Source of the DNA: Kaiparowitsia implicata GSE-PSE-MK54-09C
Lineage (GTDB): Bacteria; Cyanobacteriota; Cyanobacteriia; Elainellales; Elainellaceae
DNA: 32,750 bases
Direction: 5' to 3'
NCBI GenBank assembly: GCA_019359435.1
Contig: JAHHHI010000020.1
Coordinates: 1 to 32,750, forward strand
Shown piece after piece: positions 17,687 through 25,033 of this stretch. Position 1 is the stretch's first letter. Each line of letters opens with the position of its first letter. Position numbers and translations under genes: made by a program. The notes below the pieces were generated by a model, which was not told where the DNA came from, did not search any database, and saw only the letters and a program-made list of their open reading frames with translations.

Positions 17687-17750
17687 CGTTTGTCCTTCGG
17701 ATAGGCTTTGCCAACGCGTAGCGTCTCCCGACGGGAGAAAGTCCGATCAG
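17687..17750. repeat. Cyanobacterial dispersed repeat
   Basis: The segment includes GTCCTTCGGATAGGC, then TTTGCCAACGCGTAGCG and the palindrome TCTCCCGACGGGAGA (17724-17738). This combination resembles small dispersed repeats found many times in Nostoc and Anabaena genomes, sometimes inside genes. It is recognised from memory of those sequences. No other copy occurs in this window. Confidence 0.6.
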
Positions 17751-18177
17751 CGGAGATCTTGTTTTCCTGTGACTCTTTAACCCCTTTTATGGGCGTTGCA
17801 CAGATGCTTGGATTGCATCCAGCTAGGCTGACAGCAGATCCATAACCTTGAAGTGCCGGTTGATCTATTGGGGGTGTTAGCATTCAGGTAGGGCTGTCAC
17901 TATTGCAGCGCTTGTGATTGGTAAGGATGGCTCACAGTCTGCGCAGCCGAGCTGCCTCAATTGTGCTTAAGATATGCATAAGAACTAACATAAACTTTTG
18001 ATACGTTGCTTGGCAGTGGTGGGGATGCAACCCTGATTTCTGCGCTGTCTGCTGTATGGGCTGTGCAGAGGCGGTTTTGAGCGTTTAATCAAGGCAGATC
18101 TGTTTAATTTCTGTTCTAATTAAAAATTAAAAGCTAGTATTTGCCTGACATTCATTTACTACTCATGCGTCGCTGTT

Positions 18178-19149
18178 ATGTCTGACTCTGTGCGATCGCC
18201 CCAAAATGACGCAACGCCTTTAACGCCTGCTGAAATTCGTCTGCAGAAGGAGCAGATGCAGGATGTGGTGCTGCTGATGGATGCTATGTTTCGCCGGGAA
18301 GAAACCACGGTGAAGCTGATTATAGAAAATTTGTACGATGTGGGTGCGATTAACTTAATCAACCAAAAGCTGCAGTCGCGAACCCTGCAAAAGATGTCAA
18401 AAGGGGCAGCGCGGTTATCGAAGCCACTGGCGCGGGCGATCGCCGTGCGCTGGGTGCAAAAGAACTGTCCCCAATTGATTGGCGATTGGCTGTACTCCAA
18501 AGTTAGGTTTGAGCCGGCAGAAACGGCAGCAGATCTAGCCACCGGGTCGCCAGATTTAATGGAAAAGATACCCGAGTCCCAGACCAATGAAGCTGCGGTT
18601 ACCGATCTGGAACAGTCCGTTTCACAGGACGCGATCGAGGAAGCAGTGAATGCCATCATCCCGGAGTTGATGGAAGATGTGATCGAGTCTATTCGACCAC
18701 GGGTGGTGGCCGAAGCCGCTAGCGCTTTGCGAAACGCTGAGGAGCAGGACGGGGAAGCGCTGTCGGCAGTCGCCATTTTAGAAACAGAAGACGACACCGC
18801 GTCTTTTTACAATTCAGCGCCCGCGCTGGACAGTGGCGATCGCCCCAAGAGCAGTAGCCCTCAGTATCCGGCAGACTCTGCAGTGCCGCTTTTATCAATC
18901 GATGGCTCTGCAAATGGGGCGATCGCCCCGCTAGCTGGATCTGGGGCGATTGCCCCGGAAGTGGCGATCGCCTTAGAGCAATATACGCGCGAGTTGTCTC
19001 AGCTGAGACGCCAAATGCGCTGGCTGGCTGGGGCGCTCATTGGGCTATTGGTGCTAGCGGGTGTTGTAGCGGCGGTGAACTATCGCCCTCAACCTGAGCA
19101 GGCTCAGCCAATTGAAGAGGCGCAACCCATGGGGCGTAAACTGCAGTAG
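18178..19149 (+). CDS. Conserved cyanobacterial tail-anchored protein of unknown function
   Basis: I cannot assign a function. The 323-residue protein has a well-ordered N-terminal domain (about 15-110) with QMQDVVLLMDAMFRREETTVKLIIENLYDVGAINLINQKL and a basic AVRWVQKNCPQLI helix. An acidic middle follows (about 111-215), including EEAVNAIIPELMEDVIESI, then a disordered linker with two GAIAP motifs. One of these is encoded by an extended HIP1 site (18916-18929) and the other by a mutated one (18943-18956). A single membrane helix (about 282-300) sits near the C-terminus, so most of the protein should face the cytoplasm. ATG 18178 has no clear ribosome site. It follows the hps cluster on the same strand, 644 nt away, and converges on the methyltransferase. 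Confidence 0.8.
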   Translation: MSDSVRSPQNDATPLTPAEIRLQKEQMQDVVLLMDAMFRREETTVKLIIENLYDVGAINLINQKLQSRTLQKMSKGAARLSKPLARAIAVRWVQKNCPQLIGDWLYSKVRFEPAETAADLATGSPDLMEKIPESQTNEAAVTDLEQSVSQDAIEEAVNAIIPELMEDVIESIRPRVVAEAASALRNAEEQDGEALSAVAILETEDDTASFYNSAPALDSGDRPKSSSPQYPADSAVPLLSIDGSANGAIAPLAGSGAIAPEVAIALEQYTRELSQLRRQMRWLAGALIGLLVLAGVVAAVNYRPQPEQAQPIEEAQPMGRKLQ

Positions 19150-19169
19150 CCTAAACGGCGTTGTTCCGT

Positions 19170-19190
19170 ATCCCGTTTGGGAAACCGGAT
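19170..19190. terminator. Small hairpin between convergent genes
   Basis: ATCC-C-GTTT, then GGG, then AAAC-C-GGAT: two 4-bp stems separated by a C-C mismatch with a 3-nt loop, lying in the 51-nt gap between convergent genes. No T-run. Weak evidence. Confidence 0.3.
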
Positions 19191-19200
19191 GAGCGCGGTT

Positions 19201-20187
19201 CTATCTCGCTTGAGCGACGATGGTTCGGTGGCGAGGAGTGTTTTCGACAAGGGTAGGGCGTTCAAACCCCGCCTCGCAAATCGCCTGTTCAATATCCAGC
19301 GCAAAGTACTGATCCAGATACGGTTCAGTGCTTTTGAGCAAGGTCAGGATGTAGGGCGGCATGCTGGCGTATATCGTTGAGGCGGGGTTCATATCCATAA
19401 TGGCAAGGTAGCCGCCAGGTCGCAGCACTCGCCGCGCTTCTTGCAAAATGGCGATCGCCGCAGACTGCGGCAGTTCATGAAATAGCAGATGAGCTGAGAC
19501 CAAATCATAGGCGGCATCGGGTAACCCAGTTGATTCCGCAGCGGCATGAACCCAGGTGATGGGAGGCGCAGGGTTGGATGGCTGCTGAGTGCAATAGCGG
19601 GCGATCGCCAAAAAATAAGGCGAGAGATCCAATCCAGTGACCGCTGCATCAGGAAACGCGGCCTGCAAGGCTACGGTACTCATGCCCACACTACAGCCTA
19701 AATCCAGCGCCTGACGCGGCGTTCCGTTCATGTGCTGCTTCAGAACCTCATGGTAGCTCTGGCGCAAGCGGGGATCGCCTGCAGCATCCACTTCGGGCCA
19801 AATGCCTGCATGAACCGCACGGGCCGCTACCGACACTTCCATCGCCGCTTCCCATCCCATATTGCCTGCATCGTAGGCGTGAAAGGAGGTGAGGTAGTAA
19901 TCGGGATAGCGCACCTGGGGATTCGTCAATGCTGTAAGATCGGCATCCCAATCGGCAGAAAACGGCTCAGCCCCGCCCCGCGCCTGCAGTGCCGCGACTT
20001 CTTGACGCCAGTAGACCCCAATAGACTCTGCCCGCTGAATCATCATGGTGCGCGCCCGCTGTTTAGCGACCTGAGCCAAGGGGCGAATTGCTAACAGGCC
20101 ATTAACAACGCGCGTTGCTAGCCTCGCTGACAGGCTGTTGGGTTTTTCATTGCTAGCGGGGCGATCGCGCCGAACCATTGCGGTCAT
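19201..20187 (-). CDS. Class I SAM-dependent methyltransferase
   Basis: It transfers a methyl group from S-adenosylmethionine; the acceptor is unknown. The 328-residue protein has an N-terminal extension of about 165 residues containing NPQVRYPDYYLTSFHAYDAGNMGWEAA, then a Rossmann-type core. Motif I is ALDLGCSVGMSTVALQ, motif II GLDLSPYFLAIAR, a post-core LVSAHLLFHELP, and motif III ARRVLRPGGYLAIMDMNP. The layout matches cyanobacterial relatives of the UbiE/MenG type, but the extension argues for a separate subfamily. Start is ATG 20187 with AAAAGG just upstream; ATG 20178 is an equally possible start. Its leader region includes the structured element at 20408-20501. It converges on the tail-anchored protein gene. 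Confidence 0.85.
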   Translation of the reverse strand: MTAMVRRDRPASNEKPNSLSARLATRVVNGLLAIRPLAQVAKQRARTMMIQRAESIGVYWRQEVAALQARGGAEPFSADWDADLTALTNPQVRYPDYYLTSFHAYDAGNMGWEAAMEVSVAARAVHAGIWPEVDAAGDPRLRQSYHEVLKQHMNGTPRQALDLGCSVGMSTVALQAAFPDAAVTGLDLSPYFLAIARYCTQQPSNPAPPITWVHAAAESTGLPDAAYDLVSAHLLFHELPQSAAIAILQEARRVLRPGGYLAIMDMNPASTIYASMPPYILTLLKSTEPYLDQYFALDIEQAICEAGFERPTLVENTPRHRTIVAQAR

Positions 20188-20407
20188 AACCTTTTCTCAC
20201 ATCCCAATAGAGCAACATCGAACGCTAGACAGGTGGGAGGGACGTAGTCCTAACCCTCTATGGCTACCGATACCCAGCCATGAAAACTCGGCGATCTGAG
20301 CCTCAGAATCAAGGTGACGATGTTGCCATAGTTGCTTCAACGCCTTTAAAACTAAGGCTGATTCATACCATATCCAAGGTTTAGCCTAGCTCAGATCCGA
20401 CATCCAC

Positions 20408-20501
20408 TCAATGACCGCAGCGCGAAGGGTTGCTCATCAGGCTGTTGGAACCTGGCACGACCCGCGGTGCCCAACGACCTCTTAACCCGAACTGCGGTTG
20501 A
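20408..20501 (-). ncRNA. Candidate structured RNA or leader element
   Basis: Five complementary segments nest without crossing: ACCGCAG 20414-20420 with CTGCGGT 20492-20498; GGGTT 20427-20431 with AACCC 20484-20488; AGG 20439-20441 with CCT 20478-20480; GTTG 20444-20447 with CAAC 20472-20475; GGCAC 20454-20458 with GTGCC 20467-20471. TCA/TGA (20408/20499) extends the base past a 3-nt bulge. That is 24-27 pairs in about 94 nt, with internal loops. The strand is inferred: on the minus strand it would lie about 220 nt ahead of the methyltransferase gene and just after a terminator. It does not match tRNA, SRP RNA, tmRNA or riboswitch signatures that I know. Confidence 0.45.
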
Positions 20502-20530
20502 TGAAAGCCCAACCCCACGCCGCGCAAATA

Positions 20531-20570
20531 GCACCACCCCTGCGCCAAGTCAATTGGGCAGGGGTGGTGC
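20531..20570 (-). terminator. Terminator after the acidic protein gene
   Basis: GCACCACCCCTGC (20531-20543) and GCAGGGGTGGTGC (20558-20570) form a perfect 13-bp GC-rich stem with a 14-nt loop, about 80 nt after the stop of the minus-strand gene. On that strand a short TATTTG follows. Confidence 0.75.
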
Positions 20571-20651
20571 ATTGTAATGCGTTGAGGAACAGGTTTTCAG
20601 ACACGCCGTGCCCGAAAGCTTCCCAAGCGGACTCTGGGATTGAACTTTCTA

Positions 20652-23600
20652 TCAGCCTTCTTGGGGTGACTCAAGGGCTGGCGGTTGCTCAGGGCTGGGA
20701 CGGGTGATGTCGGCCCACAGGGCAAAGCCAATAACCCCAAAGATCCAGCCAACCAGCAGCGCTAGTGCAACATAGCTAAGCGGCCCTGCCACGCTGTCAT
20801 CATCCGTGATTAAGACATCATCATCTGGCTCATCATCGTCAAATAGGTCATCCTCTAGGTCATGAGTATTGGCCGCAGGGGTGAGTGTTTCCTCGATATA
20901 CCCCTCTTGCTCAATCAGCCCAGCCGTTACCGCCTCGTCTACCGAGAGGAACCGATTGGTGCCGGTGTTGGGAGCATCTACCAAACCCGCTGTGGCCTCT
21001 TCGTGGGAAATGGGCGGCACTAGATCCGTGGCGTTGGTCTCTAGCAACTGGGCTAGCGATTCGTTGCCCGATTGCTCTGATTCAAAGTCCGAGAAGTCGT
21101 TGTCATCTAGCAGTTCTGGTGGGATATCATCCACGATGCCATCGGTGGCGGCATCATTGGCCAGCAATTCGGGAGGAATATCGTCCTCTAGCGCTAGATC
21201 GTAGGCGGGGGGAGCGATCGCCCCAGGTTCGTCCTGCCAGTCTGGCTCGGCCCAGGCCAAATCATCTTGGGGCGATGTGGGATCGGGCGCACCCTGCATT
21301 CCCGGCATCGGCTGCAAGTCTGAGAGATCAGCCGTGGTGTCGTCATCGTAGACCGAGTTATTCCACGTGATAGACGGCTCGTCAGCACTGGCGTCGAGCC
21401 TACCACCGTCCAGGGTATCAGCACCGGATTGGCTCATCTCCAGCAGGTCAAACTCGGGGTCAGTTTCGTTGCTGGTGCTAATCTCATCGAAGGCTTCTGG
21501 ATTCAGCACTTCATAGCGGGGTGCATCTGGGGCGATCGCCCCACCGTTGGATTCATCAACGGGTGCATTCGCATCAGGCTCATCGAACCCACCGAGGTTG
21601 AAATCGTCATCATCGAAATCAGCCGCCGTATCAGTTTCGGTGCCCATGCTAATCCCGTCGAAGGCCTCTGGATTTAGCACTTCATAGCGGGGTGCATCTG
21701 GGGCGATCGCCCCACCGTTGGATTCATCAACCGGGATATTCGCATCAGGCTCATCGAACCCGCTGAGGTTGAAATCGTTATCCAAATCAGTTGAATCGAA
21801 GTCTGCATCAAATTCAGAGATGCCATCGTTCGCCGTCTCAGTCCCAGCATTATTCAGGTCTGGCGGCACCTCCACCTCCCCCGTAGGCGACACCACAAAC
21901 GGTGGCGCAGGGGATTCATCCTCCGGGTCTGACCAAATCATTTGATTCGGACTCGGCAAATCATCTGCAGTCTCTTGGCCCGAGAAGCCACGCGGATCGT
22001 CTAACGCCGCGCTATCCCAGTCATCTTGGCTCGCGTTATCCAGATCAAAGTCGTCCAAATCGAAAGTAGCGGGCATTGGCGTCGGATCATCAAACTCGAG
22101 CCCAGGTGCTTCTGTGGTCTCTGATCCCAGATCAAACTCATCAGTACTGGCGCTGTCTAAATCAGCCGCTGAGGATGTCTCGGGGAAGGAGCCGGGAGCG
22201 ATCGCCCCAGACTCGCCCTCTAGACCCAGCAGCGACGCATCTAGATCCCCAAAGTCTCCCTCCTCTCCACTACCATCTTCAAACCCCAGATCGTCAAAGT
22301 CCAGAGTCTCAAACCCGACATCCGAACCTTGGCTCCAGTCTGTATCTGAGTCTGCTGCATCTGAGTCTGCTGCTGCAATCCCGGGTGAGCGATCGGCATC
22401 ACCAGAACCTTCAGGTAAAGTCTCTGGGGTATCCGTCGCTGTTGAAAACGCTTCATCATCCAGCAGAGTTTGGAGTCCCATATCCACTTCGTCGTCAAAC
22501 TGCAACGACGATTCAGCGTCATCCTCGCCAAAATAGAGCGGCTGCAGGTCAGCGGCATCGTCAACTGCAGGTGGTGGCGTGGCGAGAGTAGGGGACAGGT
22601 CGCCCAGATCACCCAAATCTCCTAAATTGCTTGGCTCGGCTGGCTCATCAGACTCATCCACGCTATCAAAGTCAAGCGAGGGCATCTCGGCTGGCTCCGC
22701 ACCGATCAGAGACGAGAAATCCTCCTCTGCATCCGAGGGCAAGGATGACAGGTCACCAGACAAGTCCACAGATGCATCAGACTCTGGCTCACCAAAGTCA
22801 CTGGTAAATTCTGGCGTTTCTAGCTCAATAACGGACTCAGCTGGCGGCTGCAGGTCGCTGTCGCTCGTGACTTCCCCCATAGCCGGTGGCTCGCCGGGCA
22901 CGGGCTCTAAATCACTCTCAAAGTCACTGCCAAAATCATCCCCAAAGGATAAACCGTCGGTAGTTTCGGGATCGCCAAACAAGTCATCTGGCAGATCTAG
23001 GGAGGGCTGAGGCGATGAGAATTCGGGCGATCGCACTGCATCGGGTGACGGTTCGCTGCCCAGATCCAAGTCTTCCAGGCTCCAGTCTTCCTGTCCCCCG
23101 GCAGAGGAGGGGTCTGGGAACCCCGCCTCAGCGGTGGATGCATCGGCAAACAGGTCGTCCTCTAGCCCACTATCACTCGGCTCGGCCTGTGCTTCTAAGC
23201 CCTCCGGGAATGCAGCATCACTGTCAAAATCCCAGTCGGCGTCGCTCGTGGGGCGATCGCCCGCTGGTGCGACCTCATCATCAAACAGTCCGTCCAGATC
23301 ATCGGCAGCAGTGACATCACCAGTGCCCTCGTCAGCGAGAAAGAAATCGTCATCGCCAGCGTTGGGATCACTATCAAGGTCATCCAGCCCCTCATCCAAG
23401 TTAGGCAGGCTAGACAGAAAATCATCCTGATTATCATCCCAGAGATCAGACGACTGTCCCTCGGCTGTTGACAGCTCACCTATCGCCGTGGAATTGGACT
23501 GATCCTCCCGATCTTCTATGGATGACTCCTCTAGATCAGGCAAATCTAGATTGAGCTCTTGAATTGGCGTGCTGGGCGGTATCGTCTCAGCTTCAAACCC

Positions 23601-24887
23601 AGGCTCGATCCTGGGATCAAAATCATCATCAATATCTAGGTCGAAATTGGGATCGAATTCGGCATCCAGATCTAGATCGTCCTCCAAATCGGCCGCTAGC
23701 GAGCTGGCTGGAGGCTCACTGCCTGGAGCCGTTGCATCACCAAACCAATCGCCCGCTAAGGGATCGGGATCGCTTACTGGGGCGGTGTCTCCCCCCGTCT
23801 CGCCTACAGGGGTATCGCCAAACAGATCTGCATCCCAGTCATCGGTGAAATCTGCGCGATTTGCGCTGTCTGTGTTGTCTACAGAAAGATTGTCTACAGG
23901 AACCTCACCGCCAAAGAGAATATCGTTGGCGTCTTCTTCTAGAGCAGGCAGGCTGCTCAGAAAATCGTCCGTGCTGTCATCCCATTCATTGACGCTCAAA
24001 TCTACATCGGGTTCTGTGTAGGGACTATCTGTGGGGATCGCCAGCGGATCGCTGTCTAATTCACTGGCCAAATCACCGATCCCTAGATCTTCCTCGGCAT
24101 TAGCCTCATCCGTGGCCTCATCAAACAGCGAGGCCATGCTGTCTAGATCATCGGCCATGGCGGCCTCTCCACCGCTGTTGCTGGCGGCGGCGGGCAGCTG
24201 GCTCTCGTCGTCGCCAAACAGGGTATCGGTACCGCCCATCAAATCCGCCACATCTTCAGCAGACAGCTCAACATTGGTGTCGGGCAGGTTGAGGAAGTTT
24301 TCGTCGGTCTCTGCGGGAATATCGAGGATGGAATCTAGGGTGCTGTCACCGCTAGTATCCGCATCGTCTGCGAACAGATCGTCAAACTCAGTGGCTGAGT
24401 CAGCCGCTGAGTCAGCACTAGCTTGGTCGCTATCTATAAATCCCAGATCAGCTGCACTGTCGGCACTCTCAGCATTAAGACCGTTGCTTTCGGAGAGGCC
24501 TAAATCCACTGGTGAGGCAGGAGTGGGCTCGATCGGAGAGGTTAACGGCGGGCTGGCAGATATACTGGCAGAGGCGCTGCTAGGACTACTGCCAGCTGTC
24601 AGCTGCAGTTCTTCTGACCAAGCGGGGCGCACTGCCCCAAACTCTTGCCCCAGCACCTCAACAGTCTGAATGGTTTCGATCGCCAAGTTGTCGACGCCGT
24701 TTTTAACGAACGCCACCAGCACTTGGCGGTTGGGCACATACTGCCCTTCCAGTTTCACCTGAAGGCGATCGCCCTGACGCTCAACTGCAGCGCTCATCCC
24801 GCGAGGTTGAAGGGTGCGGTTCATTAATGTGGCGATCGCCTGCGGGTCACCGTGTTTTGCCTGTTCGATTAGATTGGGCTGGGACAT
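20652..24887 (-). CDS. Very acidic, 1411-residue tail-anchored protein of unknown function
   Basis: I do not know its function. Residues 1-95 form a folded domain (MSQPNLIEQAKHGDPQAIATLMNR..., VLVAFVKNGVDNLAIETI) that I believe recurs in cyanobacterial proteins. Then about 1270 residues are dominated by Asp, Glu, Ser, Pro and Gly, probably disordered, with recurring short motifs such as DDFLSSLP, DLFGD or DLFAD, and DDIPPELL. A tandem 57-residue duplication is visible in DNA as a 171-bp period (21483-21615 and 21654-21786). Each copy carries a HIP1-coded GAIAP. A single membrane helix (about 1372-1391, YVALALLVGWIFGVIGFALW) with a short tail ends the protein. It is divergent from the GH57 gene. 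The whole frame is open with consistent codon use. Confidence 0.85.
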   Translation of the reverse strand: MSQPNLIEQAKHGDPQAIATLMNRTLQPRGMSAAVERQGDRLQVKLEGQYVPNRQVLVAFVKNGVDNLAIETIQTVEVLGQEFGAVRPAWSEELQLTAGSSPSSASASISASPPLTSPIEPTPASPVDLGLSESNGLNAESADSAADLGFIDSDQASADSAADSATEFDDLFADDADTSGDSTLDSILDIPAETDENFLNLPDTNVELSAEDVADLMGGTDTLFGDDESQLPAAASNSGGEAAMADDLDSMASLFDEATDEANAEEDLGIGDLASELDSDPLAIPTDSPYTEPDVDLSVNEWDDSTDDFLSSLPALEEDANDILFGGEVPVDNLSVDNTDSANRADFTDDWDADLFGDTPVGETGGDTAPVSDPDPLAGDWFGDATAPGSEPPASSLAADLEDDLDLDAEFDPNFDLDIDDDFDPRIEPGFEAETIPPSTPIQELNLDLPDLEESSIEDREDQSNSTAIGELSTAEGQSSDLWDDNQDDFLSSLPNLDEGLDDLDSDPNAGDDDFFLADEGTGDVTAADDLDGLFDDEVAPAGDRPTSDADWDFDSDAAFPEGLEAQAEPSDSGLEDDLFADASTAEAGFPDPSSAGGQEDWSLEDLDLGSEPSPDAVRSPEFSSPQPSLDLPDDLFGDPETTDGLSFGDDFGSDFESDLEPVPGEPPAMGEVTSDSDLQPPAESVIELETPEFTSDFGEPESDASVDLSGDLSSLPSDAEEDFSSLIGAEPAEMPSLDFDSVDESDEPAEPSNLGDLGDLGDLSPTLATPPPAVDDAADLQPLYFGEDDAESSLQFDDEVDMGLQTLLDDEAFSTATDTPETLPEGSGDADRSPGIAAADSDAADSDTDWSQGSDVGFETLDFDDLGFEDGSGEEGDFGDLDASLLGLEGESGAIAPGSFPETSSAADLDSASTDEFDLGSETTEAPGLEFDDPTPMPATFDLDDFDLDNASQDDWDSAALDDPRGFSGQETADDLPSPNQMIWSDPEDESPAPPFVVSPTGEVEVPPDLNNAGTETANDGISEFDADFDSTDLDNDFNLSGFDEPDANIPVDESNGGAIAPDAPRYEVLNPEAFDGISMGTETDTAADFDDDDFNLGGFDEPDANAPVDESNGGAIAPDAPRYEVLNPEAFDEISTSNETDPEFDLLEMSQSGADTLDGGRLDASADEPSITWNNSVYDDDTTADLSDLQPMPGMQGAPDPTSPQDDLAWAEPDWQDEPGAIAPPAYDLALEDDIPPELLANDAATDGIVDDIPPELLDDNDFSDFESEQSGNESLAQLLETNATDLVPPISHEEATAGLVDAPNTGTNRFLSVDEAVTAGLIEQEGYIEETLTPAANTHDLEDDLFDDDEPDDDVLITDDDSVAGPLSYVALALLVGWIFGVIGFALWADITRPSPEQPPALESPQEG
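21483..21786 (-). repeat. 171-bp tandem duplication inside the acidic protein gene
   Basis: Two copies about 133 bp long repeat at a 171-bp offset (for example GCACTTCATAGCGG at 21506 and 21677). They keep the reading frame and encode the NGGAIAPDAPRYEVLNPEAF segment twice. Each holds the 14-bp palindrome GGGGCGATCGCCCC (21529-21542 and 21700-21713). Confidence 0.85.
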
Positions 24888-25033
24888 AACACATCCAGAT
24901 AATCCAACGCGCGTTTGACTTTTGCTTTACGATACTTGCAGATACAACGATTGGTTCAAATTTCTAATAACTTTTCGTATTCTGCCTTCTTATAGTTCTA
25001 CCCAAAACCTTAGCTAAAGCTACGCCCCGACCC
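24888..25033. promoter_or_regulatory. Divergent promoter region, acidic protein gene and GH57 gene
   Basis: This AT-rich 146-nt spacer must contain start signals for both genes. TTATAG near 24990 could be a -10 for the GH57 gene, and a TTGAAC on the minus strand could belong to the other gene, but neither forms a good pair with its partner hexamer. Confidence 0.35.

Larger units (their letters stand above)
17534..18177. other. Intergenic region after hpsD
   Basis: About 640 nt. It begins with a perfect 17-bp inverted repeat (17592-17634) and a cyanobacterial dispersed repeat (17687-17750), both listed. The remainder to 18177 is AT-rich and should hold the promoter of the next gene, but I cannot single one out. 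A minus-strand frame (17635-17883) is created by the dispersed repeat and is not called. Confidence 0.55.
20188..20651. other. Intergenic region between methyltransferase and acidic protein genes
   Basis: About 460 nt, both flanking genes on the minus strand. It contains a strong hairpin after the acidic protein gene (20531-20570) and a nested inverted repeat (20408-20501), both listed. No open frame here is credible. Confidence 0.6.

Noticed and set aside
17635-17883. 82-codon minus-strand frame
   Set aside because: Its most distinctive part is a translation of a dispersed DNA repeat.
20432-20440. CTGATGAG on the minus strand, as in a hammerhead ribozyme core
   Set aside because: The second conserved GAAA box and matching stems are not found at the right distance.
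20444-20475. GTTGGGC/CCAAC arms that recall an integron attC site
   Set aside because: On both strands the arms are in the wrong order for R'' and R' boxes and no integrase or cassette is present.
23134-24669. Several long plus-strand frames rich in Ser (for example 24031-24669)
   Set aside because: They are antisense shadows of the acidic minus-strand gene; the biased codons of that gene leave the opposite strand open.
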